Positions 1 to 5,619 of a stretch of DNA of 7,921 bases are shown in pieces. Below the pieces are notes generated by a model. It worked only from the letters and a program-made list of their open reading frames with translations, was not told the origin of the DNA and did not search any database. The stretch is from Burkholderiales bacterium (GTDB lineage Bacteria > Pseudomonadota > Gammaproteobacteria > Burkholderiales > Burkholderiaceae_E): contig CP070753.1 of assembly GCA_020348765.1 (NCBI GenBank), positions 547,581 through 555,501 of the forward strand, written 5' to 3'. The position numbers and the translations under genes were made by a program. Numbering within the stretch: the stretch's first letter is position 1; each line of letters starts with the position of its first letter.

Positions 1-123
1 CCACTGGTAGACGGGCCAGGCGAAGTGCAGCAGCAGCATCGCTGCGATGTGGGCGAAGAACCAGCTGGGGGCCAGGCTCCGGGGAAGCGCAGGCGCGCTC
101 GTACCGCCGTCGCCCGTCGTCAG
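1..123 (-). CDS. Partial membrane-protein coding sequence, start missing
   Basis: Read on the minus strand, the first 120 or so bases encode a segment with coding-like composition: about 17 to 19 of every 20 codons end in G or C. It ends in a hydrophobic helix (SWFFAHIAAMLLLHFAWPVY) that runs off the left edge. The G/C third-position bias collapses upstream of about 123, so the coding part begins near there. There is no in-frame ATG, GTG or TTG between the upstream stop (361-363) and the ATG at 37-39. Either translation starts at that internal ATG, or a CTG is used, or the start has been lost. The helix resembles the N-terminus of small membrane methyltransferases or other multi-pass proteins, but the family cannot be named from this much. 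It lies head-to-head with the plus-strand fragment that follows. Confidence 0.35.
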   Translation of the reverse strand, partial: MTTGDGGTSAPALPRSLAPSWFFAHIAAMLLLHFAWPVYQW

Positions 124-458
124 TTGACCCGCAGCAGATCGGGGTCGCTGTCGGCGTTGCGGGCGTCGCGGCGTTTCGGCGCGCCCGAACGACGGTCGAT
201 CCCAGGACGCCCGAGCGCGCCAGGTCGGTGGTGCGTTCGGGCGTCTTCCGCGTGAGCCGCAATCCCATGTACCTGGGGCTCGCGTTGGGCCTGACCGGCG
301 TGGCGGCCTGGTTTGCGACGGTTCCAGGGCTGTTGCTCGTGCCGCTGTTCTGCCTCTACATCACGCAGTTCCAGATCAAGCCGGAGGAGCGGATCCTGCT
401 CGCCAGCTTCGGCCAGCAGTACGCGGCATACATGGCACAGGTGCGGCGATGGGTCTGA
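123..458 (+). CDS. Isoprenylcysteine carboxyl methyltransferase-family protein, 5'-truncated
   Basis: This is the C-terminal two-thirds of an ICMT/PEMT-like integral membrane methyltransferase, a family that methylates small or lipid-linked substrates with SAM at the membrane. Seen in order: a hydrophobic segment (IGVAVGVAGVAAF), the family linker ARTTVDPRTPERA, the hallmark SRNPMYLG, a hydrophobic pair (LALGLTGVAAWFA, VPGLLLVPLFCLYI) and the conserved tail FQIKPEERILLASFG...YMAQVRRWV. Homology and coding bias run from about 123, but the only usual start codons in frame are GTGs at 228 and 231, inside the conserved core. Family members normally have another 40-50 N-terminal residues with one or two helices, and no plus frame of 1-122 encodes them. 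I infer a 5'-truncated gene or a rearrangement junction, probably non-functional. Family assignment is confident; completeness is not. Confidence 0.72.
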   Translation, partial: VDPQQIGVAVGVAGVAAFRRARTTVDPRTPERARSVVRSGVFRVSRNPMYLGLALGLTGVAAWFATVPGLLLVPLFCLYITQFQIKPEERILLASFGQQYAAYMAQVRRWV

Positions 459-512
459 GGCAAGAACCGCGCGCCACGTCCGTGGCCCGATACCGATAGC
501 GGCGGCCCGGGC

Positions 513-1049
513 ATGGCGAGCTATCCCCGAGTCGCGCGGCTGCTCGCCGGCGTCAGTGCCGCGAACGCCGAGTCGGTCTTCAGGCGCCGGATCGTGCCGT
601 ACCTCGTCGACGTGTGGCTGGACGGCTACGCTCGGACCGTCCGGACGAGCCAGATCGTCGAGACCACCACCAGCGGGTTCTCGTACCTGTTCGACATCGC
701 ATCGGGACGACTGATCGCGGCCTGGGGTATCAGCGCGGGCCGATTCTCCGGTGCACGCGACAAGTCGCGCATGGCCGGGCATCCGCTGAGCGCGGGGCCC
801 CTCTACCATCGCGGGCATGCGATCCCGCACACGCTTGGCGGGCCGACCGACATCAACCTGGTGGCTCAGCGCGGCGCTGTCAACATCGGGCCGTTTCGAG
901 TGCTGGAGCGACGGGCGGTTGCGACGCCCGGGTCGCTGTACTTCACCTATTGGGTGTACGCGCGAGGAAGCAGTCAGAGGCCGGTCTCGGTCGATCAGGG
1001 ACTGCTGATCCCGAACCAGGCTCCCGACATCAGAACCCATTCGAACTGA
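513..1049 (+). CDS. DNA/RNA non-specific endonuclease-like protein
   Basis: This 178-residue protein has the core of a beta-beta-alpha-metal nuclease. The motif YHRGHAIPHTLGGPTDINL (residues 98-116) corresponds to the (D)RGH...GG.D.N.. signature of the DNA/RNA non-specific endonuclease superfamily. H102 is the expected general base, N115 and N124 are candidate metal or active-site Asn, and E132 lies in the helix that follows. The trailing segment (ATPGSLYFTYWVY, about 137-149) matches the strand typical of this group. There is no evident signal peptide, transmembrane segment or delivery domain, so it looks like a compact cytoplasmic protein rather than a secreted nuclease or polymorphic toxin. 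No immunity-like gene adjoins it. The ATG at 513 follows a G-rich stretch, a weak ribosome site. The next gene starts 13 bases after its stop, suggesting co-transcription. Nuclease activity and biological role are inferred. Confidence 0.7.
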   Translation: MASYPRVARLLAGVSAANAESVFRRRIVPYLVDVWLDGYARTVRTSQIVETTTSGFSYLFDIASGRLIAAWGISAGRFSGARDKSRMAGHPLSAGPLYHRGHAIPHTLGGPTDINLVAQRGAVNIGPFRVLERRAVATPGSLYFTYWVYARGSSQRPVSVDQGLLIPNQAPDIRTHSN

Positions 1050-1062
1050 CCGCGCTCCGAGC

Positions 1063-1527
1063 ATGATCGGTCAAATCCGGGTCGATGACCTGACGCATCC
1101 CAAGGTGCACGCGCTGCTCGCCGAGCACCTGGCCGCGATGCACGCGAATTCACCGCTGTGCGGCGTGCACGCGCTAGAGCTCTCGGCGCTGCGCGCGCCC
1201 GAGGTGACATTGTGGACCGCCTGGGACGGTGACGACTTGCTCGGCTGCGGTGCGCTCACGGAACTCGATCCGACGCACGGCGAGGTGAAATCGATGCGCA
1301 CTGCAGCCGGCCGGTTGCGCCGGGGTGTGGCCAGGGCGATTCTCGCCGTGATTCTGGAGACTGCGCGGGAGCGCGGTTACCGGCGGGTCAGTCTCGAGAC
1401 CGGTTCGACCGAGGCCTTCGAGCCTGCGCTTCGGCTCTATCAGAGCTTCGGTTTCTCGTATTGCGGGCCGTTCGGGCAGTACCGGGAGAACGCGTTCAGC
1501 CGCTTCATGACCAAGAGCCCGCCTTGA
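1063..1527 (+). CDS. GNAT family N-acetyltransferase, YsnE-like
   Basis: This 154-residue protein is a single GNAT domain, which transfers an acetyl group from acetyl-CoA to a small-molecule amine; the substrate is unknown. It matches the YsnE subgroup: VHALELSALRAPEVTLWTAW (35-54), GCGALTELDPTHGEVKSMRT (61-80), then the acetyl-CoA loop LRRGVA (85-90), YRRVSLETGS (about 101-110) and the C-terminal YQSFGF...GPFGQYREN...RFM. Length is normal for the family. In Bacillus, YsnE has been linked to indole-3-acetic acid formation, but that cannot be transferred here. The ATG at 1063 starts the conserved N-terminal strand and lies 13 bases after the nuclease-like gene. The ribosome site is weak, so translation may depend on coupling. 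Confidence 0.88.
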   Translation: MIGQIRVDDLTHPKVHALLAEHLAAMHANSPLCGVHALELSALRAPEVTLWTAWDGDDLLGCGALTELDPTHGEVKSMRTAAGRLRRGVARAILAVILETARERGYRRVSLETGSTEAFEPALRLYQSFGFSYCGPFGQYRENAFSRFMTKSPP

Positions 1528-1669
1528 ATCGCGCCGCGAGATCGTCTCTGCAAGTGGAGCCGGGTTGGACGCGCATGCGCTGTATGCCTCGATCGCGTCC
1601 GAGCCGACCAGTGCGCACCCATTCAATCCGGTTCCGGGAACGGACTACCTTGAGCTGGCCCTGGGATAG
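1511..1669 (+). pseudogene. Orphan peptide frame, possible gene remnant
   Basis: Between the two acetyltransferases a frame is open from 1511 to a TAG at 1667-1669. From a TTG at 1565 it encodes 34 residues with a protein-like composition, including ALYASIASEPTSAHPFN and TDYLELALG just before the stop. The frame is the same as that of the following acetyltransferase, whose GTG is the very next codon after the TAG. The pattern loosely recalls the N-terminus of some SAM methyltransferases of the arsenite-methyltransferase type (Y..vA..P...fpF......a..LGY). That is from memory and weak. It could be a decayed gene end, a short coupled leader peptide or chance. No good ribosome site is seen for the TTG. 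Confidence 0.25.
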
Positions 1670-2167
1670 GTGACCGTGTCTTTTGCCATCGACAGCGGAT
1701 ACGTCCCCGGCTGCGTCGGCAGGATCGCCGAGATGCATGCGCAGTACTACGCGCGCGAGAGCGGATTCGGCGCGGCTTTCGAGGCCCAGGTGGCACGTGA
1801 GCTCGGCGCGTTCTGCGTCGCGTACCGCGCGGGGCGCGACGGTCTGTGGCTGGCCCGGCTCGACGGGCGCGTCGAGGGGTCGATCGTGATCGACGGCTCG
1901 CGTGCCGCGACCGACGGCGCCCATCTACGCTGGTTCATCGCCTCGGACGCACTGCGTGGCCAGGGGGCCGGCCACGCGCTGCTGCGAACGGCCCTGGGTT
2001 TCTCGGACGCGCTCGGGTACCGGAGGGTCTATCTGTGGACGTTCGATGGCCTTCACGCCGCCCGGCACCTGTACGAGAAGCACGGTTTCCGCCTGGTCCG
2101 GCAGAGCCCGGGCAGCCGGTGGGGAACGCTGGTCGATGAACAATGCTTCGCGCGCGAGCGGCTCTGA
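1670..2167 (+). CDS. GNAT family N-acetyltransferase
   Basis: This 165-residue GNAT domain is of a different subgroup from the preceding one. It resembles the acetyltransferase half of MarR-GNAT fusion regulators, but has no HTH domain here. Visible landmarks: GYVPGCVGRIAEMHAQYYAR (10-29), the strand LWLARLDGRVEGSIVI (59-74), LRWFIA before the acetyl-CoA loop R96-G97-Q98-G99-A100-G101, the strand RRVYLWTF (118-125), and YEKHGF (135-140). The substrate is unknown. The start is taken as the GTG at 1670, directly after an in-frame TAG; a GTG at 1676 is an alternative. Both sit just before the conserved N-terminal strand, so the domain is complete. Upstream GGGATAG is a poor ribosome site. A GC-rich hairpin follows the stop. 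Confidence 0.88.
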   Translation: MTVSFAIDSGYVPGCVGRIAEMHAQYYARESGFGAAFEAQVARELGAFCVAYRAGRDGLWLARLDGRVEGSIVIDGSRAATDGAHLRWFIASDALRGQGAGHALLRTALGFSDALGYRRVYLWTFDGLHAARHLYEKHGFRLVRQSPGSRWGTLVDEQCFARERL

Positions 2168-2170
2168 GGG

Positions 2171-2191
2171 CGCCACGGGCCGAGCGTGGCG
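2171..2191 (+). terminator. Hairpin just after the acetyltransferase stop
   Basis: A perfect 7-bp stem (CGCCACG / CGTGGCG) with a 7-base loop begins 3 bases after the stop codon. It has no T-tract downstream, so it is at best a weak intrinsic terminator or an mRNA-stabilising 3' structure. Confidence 0.3.
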
Positions 2192-2393
2192 AGCTCGTAT
2201 CGACCCATCTGCCGTTCCGGACCACCGGCGTGAGGCCTGGTCCGATGCCGGTGTTTCCGGTGCGCGAGCGTCTTGCGGCGCCGCCGTCGCGTGCGTCGCG
2301 AGGCGGTGCCGCAACGGCCTTGGGCGCGGCGTGAGGACCGTCACCGAGGTGGCGAGTCGAGCCGCCCGGGCGTAAGCTTGCGGGCGATCGCGT

Positions 2394-2405
2394 GAAGCGC
2401 GCTTC
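2394..2405. promoter_or_regulatory. 12-bp palindrome, possible operator
   Basis: GAAGCGCGCTTC is a perfect palindrome 63 bases upstream of the ABM-like gene start, in the only sizeable non-coding stretch before it. Position and symmetry would suit a dimeric repressor, but no regulator gene is nearby. GC-rich palindromes of this length also arise by chance. Confidence 0.2.
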
Positions 2406-2454
2406 GGGCCGGTGACATGTCCCAACGCGCAGCGCGCTCGGTGGCGGAGGGCTC

Positions 2455-2460
2455 AGGAGG
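2455..2460 (+). promoter_or_regulatory. Shine-Dalgarno AGGAGG, decides the start at 2468
   Basis: A full consensus AGGAGG lies 7 bases before the ATG at 2468. It settles the start against the in-frame ATG at 2417 and predicts efficient translation. It is the strongest ribosome site in the window. Confidence 0.8.
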
Positions 2461-2467
2461 ATCCGAG

Positions 2468-2773
2468 ATGAAGCGACTGATGGTCCGTTACAAGGTGAAA
2501 GCCGATCAGGTCGCCGCGAACGAAGACCTGATCCGTGAGGTTTTCGGTGAATTGAATCGCGAAAGACCCGAAGGCGTGAGGTATGCCGCCTTCAAGCTCC
2601 CGGACGGACAGAGCTTCGTCCATGTCGTTTCGATCGAGGCTTCCGACGACACCAACCCGCTCGCTGCGCTGCCGGCGTTCAAGGCCTTCACGGCCGACAT
2701 CCGGGACCGGTGCGAGGAGCCGCCGGCCGCGTTCGACCTGACGGAAGTCGGCTCGTACAACTTCTTGCGCTAG
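2468..2773 (+). CDS. Small ABM-like (dimeric alpha/beta barrel) protein
   Basis: This 101-residue protein looks like a ferredoxin-like alpha/beta-barrel protein of the antibiotic biosynthesis monooxygenase (ABM) type. An opening strand (KRLMVRYKVKAD) is followed by a helix (VAANEDLIREVFGELNRE), two strands (GVRYAAFKLPDGQSFVHVVS), a helix (PLAALPAFKAFTADIRDRC) and a final strand ending EVGSYNFLR. Such proteins are usually dimers; some are monooxygenases, while many are stress-related with unknown substrate. No catalytic residues can be assigned. The start is fixed by the AGGAGG at 2455-2460. The methyltransferase gene begins 48 bases downstream on the same strand, so the two may be co-transcribed. 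Fold assignment is moderately confident; function is unknown. Confidence 0.72.
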   Translation: MKRLMVRYKVKADQVAANEDLIREVFGELNRERPEGVRYAAFKLPDGQSFVHVVSIEASDDTNPLAALPAFKAFTADIRDRCEEPPAAFDLTEVGSYNFLR

Positions 2774-2821
2774 GCGCCGGGCGCGGGCGGCGTGCTTTCC
2801 TGTACCGGCGCGTAGAAGCGT

Positions 2822-3640
2822 ATGGGCGGCGCGTACGTGCATGGCTATCGTCGGCGTGAGGCCGCACGCCTGCAGGATCAGGCCGACACGCTGGTCGAGC
2901 TCTTGCACGCGGACACCAGCTATCCCGCAGGCAGCAAGGTGCTCGAGGCGGGCTGCGGCGTCGGCGCGCAGACGGTGACGCTGGCGCGAAACAGTGCCGA
3001 GGCGCATATCACGGCGATCGACATTTCCGCCGTGTCGATCGAACAGGCCAGCGCCCGGGTGGAGGCGGCCGGCCTCGACAACGTGCAATTCGTCCGGGCC
3101 GATATCTTCGCGTTGCCGTTCGAGCCGGCCTCGTTCGACCACGTATTCGTGTGCTTCGTGCTCGAGCACTTGGCGCGCCCGGTCCGGGCGCTCGAACTGC
3201 TGAAATCGCTGCTGCGTCCCGGCGGGACCATTACGGTCATCGAAGGCGATCACGGCTCGGCATACTTTCACCCCGACGCGGAGGCGGCGAACGAGGCGAT
3301 CGCCTGCCAGGTCGAACTGCAGCGCAGGGCCGGCGGGGACGCGATGATCGGCCGCAGGGTGTATCCGCTGCTGCTACAGGCCGGCTTCGAGTCGGTGCAG
3401 GTTTCGCCGCGCATGGTGTACGCCGATGCGAGCCGACCGCAGCTGGTCGAAGGCTTCACGCGCAGGACGTTCACGGCGATGGTCGAGGGCGTGCGCGAGG
3501 CGGCGCTTGCCGCCGGACTGATTTCGGCCGCGCGTTTCGACGCCGGAGTCCGCGCGCTGTACCGGACCGCCGAGCCCGATGGCGTGTTCTGCTACACCTT
3601 TTTCAAGGGCGTCGGGCGCAGGCCCGGGCCCGGTCCGTAG
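2822..3640 (+). CDS. Class I SAM-dependent methyltransferase
   Basis: This 272-residue protein has a complete Rossmann-type methyltransferase domain. Motif I is LEAGCGVGAQT (41-51), the acidic ribose-binding residue is D67 in ITAIDIS, motif II contains D94 (VRADIFALPF), motif III contains FDHVFVCFVLEHL (105-117), and a PGG turn follows (LLRPGGTITVIEGDHG). The second half, about 115 residues, starts near the Tyr/Phe-rich AYFHPDAEAANEA and ends YTFFKGVGRR. It forms the variable substrate-binding cap. The domain resembles UbiE/Methyltransf_11 enzymes, but the substrate cannot be predicted. The ATG at 2822 has no good ribosome site, which fits dependence on transcription with the ABM-like gene 48 bases upstream. 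The last codons overlap the antisense DUF937 remnant's frame. Confidence 0.87.
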   Translation: MGGAYVHGYRRREAARLQDQADTLVELLHADTSYPAGSKVLEAGCGVGAQTVTLARNSAEAHITAIDISAVSIEQASARVEAAGLDNVQFVRADIFALPFEPASFDHVFVCFVLEHLARPVRALELLKSLLRPGGTITVIEGDHGSAYFHPDAEAANEAIACQVELQRRAGGDAMIGRRVYPLLLQAGFESVQVSPRMVYADASRPQLVEGFTRRTFTAMVEGVREAALAAGLISAARFDAGVRALYRTAEPDGVFCYTFFKGVGRRPGPGP

Positions 3641-3848
3641 GAGGGAAGGCGCCCGGCGGGTTGCCGTTCAGATTCCGTCCAAGGCCTCCGACGCGCTCGG
3701 GTCGCGCCTGGGCCTGCTTCTCGAACCCGCCCGGGGTCGCCGCAGCCCAGGCATCTCCGCCGGTGGCGGCTTGGCATGCGCTCGGGCCCAGTTCCGGCGC
3801 CATCGAGTCCAGGCCGTCCATGCCGTTCAGCTTGTCCGTGATCTGCAT
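3603..3848 (-). pseudogene. DUF937-like protein remnant
   Basis: On the minus strand an ATG at 3848 opens an 81-codon frame whose first 60 or so residues align, without gaps, to the N-terminal half of DUF937 (YidB-like) proteins as I remember them. The matching parts are MQITDKLNGMDGLDSMAPEL, a QAATGG turn, and GGFEKQAQARPERVGGLG. The family's usual alanine/leucine helix before GGF(K)KQAQ has become DAWAAATPGG, and MARELG has become MAPELG. After GGLGRNLNGN the similarity ends, and the frame runs on as Pro/Arg-rich sequence into DNA antisense to the methyltransferase 3' end. Known members are longer (roughly 130-200 aa) and continue with glycine-rich and C-terminal parts that are absent. I infer a point-mutated, 3'-truncated relic. 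A functional short protein is less likely. Confidence 0.5.
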
Positions 3849-4056
3849 CGGCAGGCCGGGCGCCCGTGTAAAGGGGGCACGTCGAGTACGGGTCGCGGCC
3901 GAGTGCAGCATAATCGGTTGCGGGGCATTCGGCCGAAGGCGCGGTCGGCAGTTGCCGTTGGCACAACGTGAGGCCAATGCCGGAGTCGGGGCCCGATGCC
4001 GAGGCCGCCGTGGCGGGCCATCGGCAGGCGGCTGGGCCGCGAGGGCGAACGCCGAA
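3641..4056. other. Spacer between methyltransferase and CWC gene
   Basis: This 416-base stretch has no intact plus-strand gene. Its left half is occupied by the minus-strand DUF937-like remnant (up to 3848). In 3849-4056 I see only GC-rich sequence with low-complexity Arg/Pro/Ala frames on both strands and no clear promoter, repeat or hairpin. The promoter of the CWC-type gene, if separate, must lie here. Confidence 0.45.
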
Positions 4057-4263
4057 ATGGAAAACGACGCAACCGAACCAATCGACACCCGCCGCTGCCC
4101 GATCTGTGGCGCAGACAACGACTGCGCCCTCGCCAGCAGCAGTGACCGGGAAACCGAGTGCTGGTGCACCACGGTTGAAATCGGCGAGCAGGTGCTGCGC
4201 AGGGTGCCCGAGCGGCTGCGCGGGCTCGCCTGCGTCTGCCGCCGATGTGCGACCGAGTCCTGA
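4057..4263 (+). CDS. Cysteine-rich CWC family protein
   Basis: This is a 68-residue protein with eight cysteines in the CWC pattern: CPICG (14-18), C23 followed by AL, the eponymous CWC (35-37), and CVCRRC (59-64). Between them lies the typical helix VLRRVPERLRGLAC. The paired CxxC and CxC motifs suggest one or two bound metal ions, probably zinc. The biological role of the family is unknown. The ATG at 4057 gives a normal family length. The open frame continues far upstream, but that part has no family resemblance and lies antisense to the DUF937 relic and over the methyltransferase. The upstream ribosome site is weak (GAGGGCG). It converges on the dienelactone hydrolase gene, with 77 bases between the stops. 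Confidence 0.85.
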   Translation: MENDATEPIDTRRCPICGADNDCALASSSDRETECWCTTVEIGEQVLRRVPERLRGLACVCRRCATES

Positions 4264-4340
4264 CCGGTCTCGCGCTCGACGCGGAAACGGCTTGCGCCGC
4301 TGCGCTTCGGCCGCGGCTTGGCCCGCGCCCCGGGGCCGAA

Positions 4341-5240
4341 TCAGCCCAGGTGTGCCTTGAAGAATGTCACCGTGCGCTCCCAGGCGAGCTTGGCGGCCGC
4401 CTCGTCATAGCGCGGCGTCGAGTTGTTGTGGAAGCCGTGCCCGGTGCCCGGGTACAGATGCCTCTCGAACCGCACGTTGTTCGCGCGCAGCGCGGCCTCG
4501 TACTGCGGCCACATCGCGTTGATGCGAGGATCTTTTTCGGCTGACTGCACCAGCATCGCCGCGCGAATCCTGGACACCGCATCGGAGGCCGGTGCGGCAC
4601 CGTAGAAGGGCACGCCCGCCTGAAGCGCTTCACCCATCTCGACCGCCAGGAAATTGACGATGCCGCCGCCCCAGCAGAATCCCACCGCCCCCAACTTGCC
4701 GCTGCTCAGGGCATGGGCCTTCAGGAACCGGGCGCTGTTCAGCATGTCCTGCCTCAGCTTGGCCTGATCCAGCTCGCGCTGCAGCGTTCTGCCGTCATCG
4801 TCATTGCCGGGGTAGCCGCCGGCCGGTGCCAGCCCATCCGGAGCCAGGGCGAGAAAGCCTTCGACCGCCGCGCGACGAGCGACATCCTCGATGTACGGAT
4901 TGAGCCCCCGGTTCTCGTGGATCACGAGCACGGCCGGAAACGGGCCGCTGCCGCTGGGCTGCACCAGGTAGCCCCGCATCTGGCCCGAATTGCCGCCGGG
5001 CGAGTCGTAGGTGACGTAGTTGGCCTTGATTCGCTCGTCGGTGAACGAGATGGTCTGCGCCTGCACGTAGCGCGGCATCAGGGCCTGCGCCATCGCCAGC
5101 GCGGAGACGCCGCCGACCGTGATCGCCGCGGCGCGGCGCAGGAACTCGCGCCGGTCGATGAAGCCGTGGCAGTACTCGTCGAAGAGGTCGAAGACGCGCT
5201 GGTCGATCTGCTGCGCGGTCGGTTCGGGCTGAGTGCTCAT
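4341..5240 (-). CDS. Dienelactone hydrolase family protein, Tat-exported
   Basis: This is a 299-residue alpha/beta hydrolase of the dienelactone hydrolase family, which cleaves lactone or ester bonds; the actual substrate is unknown. The catalytic triad is visible: nucleophile C189 in GFCWGG, D237 in SAEKDPRIN and H268 in GTGHGFHN. The HENRG (108-112) and APDGL (133-137) motifs are also typical. The N-terminus has a twin-arginine motif (DRREFLRR, 29-36) followed by a hydrophobic stretch (AAAITVGGVSALAMAQAL) and a likely cleavage region near residue 61, so export by Tat to the periplasm is predicted. The signal is preceded by a long polar extension of about 28 residues, which this periplasmic subfamily often has. 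The start is supported by AGGAG (plus-strand 5247-5251), 6 bases upstream. It resembles the YghX subgroup. It is monocistronic as far as seen. Confidence 0.9.
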   Translation of the reverse strand: MSTQPEPTAQQIDQRVFDLFDEYCHGFIDRREFLRRAAAITVGGVSALAMAQALMPRYVQAQTISFTDERIKANYVTYDSPGGNSGQMRGYLVQPSGSGPFPAVLVIHENRGLNPYIEDVARRAAVEGFLALAPDGLAPAGGYPGNDDDGRTLQRELDQAKLRQDMLNSARFLKAHALSSGKLGAVGFCWGGGIVNFLAVEMGEALQAGVPFYGAAPASDAVSRIRAAMLVQSAEKDPRINAMWPQYEAALRANNVRFERHLYPGTGHGFHNNSTPRYDEAAAKLAWERTVTFFKAHLG

Positions 5241-5493
5241 CGTTTGCTCCTGGAGCCGGACATGCGGCGATCGCGAGGCGCGAGTCTAATGTCGCCGCGG
5301 TCGGTGGCCGCATCGACCCTTCGGTCGGCGTGGTCGCGGTGCCTGCGCGCTGGGCTGCGAACGGCCGCTGGCGGACTGCAAGCGGTGGCTCCGGGACCGA
5401 GGCCCGACCCGCGCGTGCACGGCCGTGTCGATCTCGCCGGATTCGATCTCCCGAACGCGCCGGTCGGAAGCGCCTGGTGGCAGCGCTTGGCAG

Positions 5494-5527
5494 TGGCGCT
5501 TTGCGGTGGCGCTTTGCGGTGGCGTTT
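5494..5527. repeat. 13-bp tandem repeat, about 2.6 copies
   Basis: The unit TGGCGCTTTGCGG occurs twice exactly (5494-5506, 5507-5519), followed by a partial, slightly changed copy (TGGCGTTT, 5520-5527). It is imperfectly echoed by similar GGCAGCGCTT sequences on either side. It is non-coding, and the unit length is not a multiple of three. Likely replication slippage in low-complexity DNA. Confidence 0.7.
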
Positions 5528-5563
5528 ATTGGCGGCTCTTCGCGGCAGCGCTTCGGGGTGGCC

Positions 5564-5592
5564 TTGCCTGTATCGGTCCAGCTGCGAACAAT
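5564..5592 (+). promoter_or_regulatory. Candidate sigma-70 promoter for the YciI-like gene
   Basis: TTGCCT (5564-5569) and AACAAT (5587-5592) each match four of six consensus bases. They are separated by exactly 17 bases and end 27 bases before the ATG at 5620. The location in an otherwise GC-rich spacer is right. Sequence match alone is modest. Confidence 0.35.
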
Positions 5593-5619
5593 GACAGTGT
5601 CCAACAACGGGAGCGCCAC

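Larger units (their letters stand above)
2168..2467. other. 300-base spacer before the ABM-like gene
   Basis: No supported gene is seen. The open frames here are Arg/Ala/Pro-rich and show no family pattern, as expected from GC-rich non-coding DNA. It holds the hairpin at 2171-2191 and a perfect 12-bp palindrome at 2394-2405. A promoter for the next gene probably lies in the right half, but no convincing -35/-10 pair is visible. An ATG at 2417 is in frame with the next gene but lies upstream of its strong ribosome site and adds no conserved sequence. Confidence 0.5.
5241..5619. other. Divergent spacer, hydrolase gene to YciI-like gene
   Basis: This 379-base stretch separates two divergent genes and has no supported gene. 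It contains the hydrolase ribosome site (5247-5251), an AT-richer patch at about 5284-5290 (reading ATTAGACT on the minus strand, a possible -10 without a clear -35), a short tandem repeat at 5494-5527 and a candidate promoter for the YciI-like gene at 5564-5592. The long open frames across it on both strands are Arg/Ala-rich shadows. Confidence 0.5.

Noticed and set aside
120..1064. 314-codon minus-strand open frame antisense to the ICMT fragment and nuclease-like gene
   Set aside because: Arg/Pro/His/Gln-rich with no family pattern. The opposite strand carries recognised motifs. Typical GC-rich shadow frame.
2417..2467. N-terminal extension of the ABM-like protein from the ATG at 2417
   Set aside because: The consensus AGGAGG at 2455-2460 and the start of the conserved strand both indicate the ATG at 2468.
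2775..2792. Short CGCCG/CGGCG hairpin after the ABM-like gene as a terminator
   Set aside because: Only 5 bp with an 8-base loop and no proper T-tract. The next gene starts shortly after on the same strand.
3151..4263. 370-codon plus frame running into the CWC-type protein
   Set aside because: Only the last 68 codons resemble a protein family. The rest overlaps the methyltransferase gene in another frame and is Arg/Gly/Ala low complexity.
4713..5594. 293-codon plus frame antisense to the dienelactone hydrolase
   Set aside because: The opposite strand has a complete catalytic triad and Tat signal. This frame shows no domain pattern.
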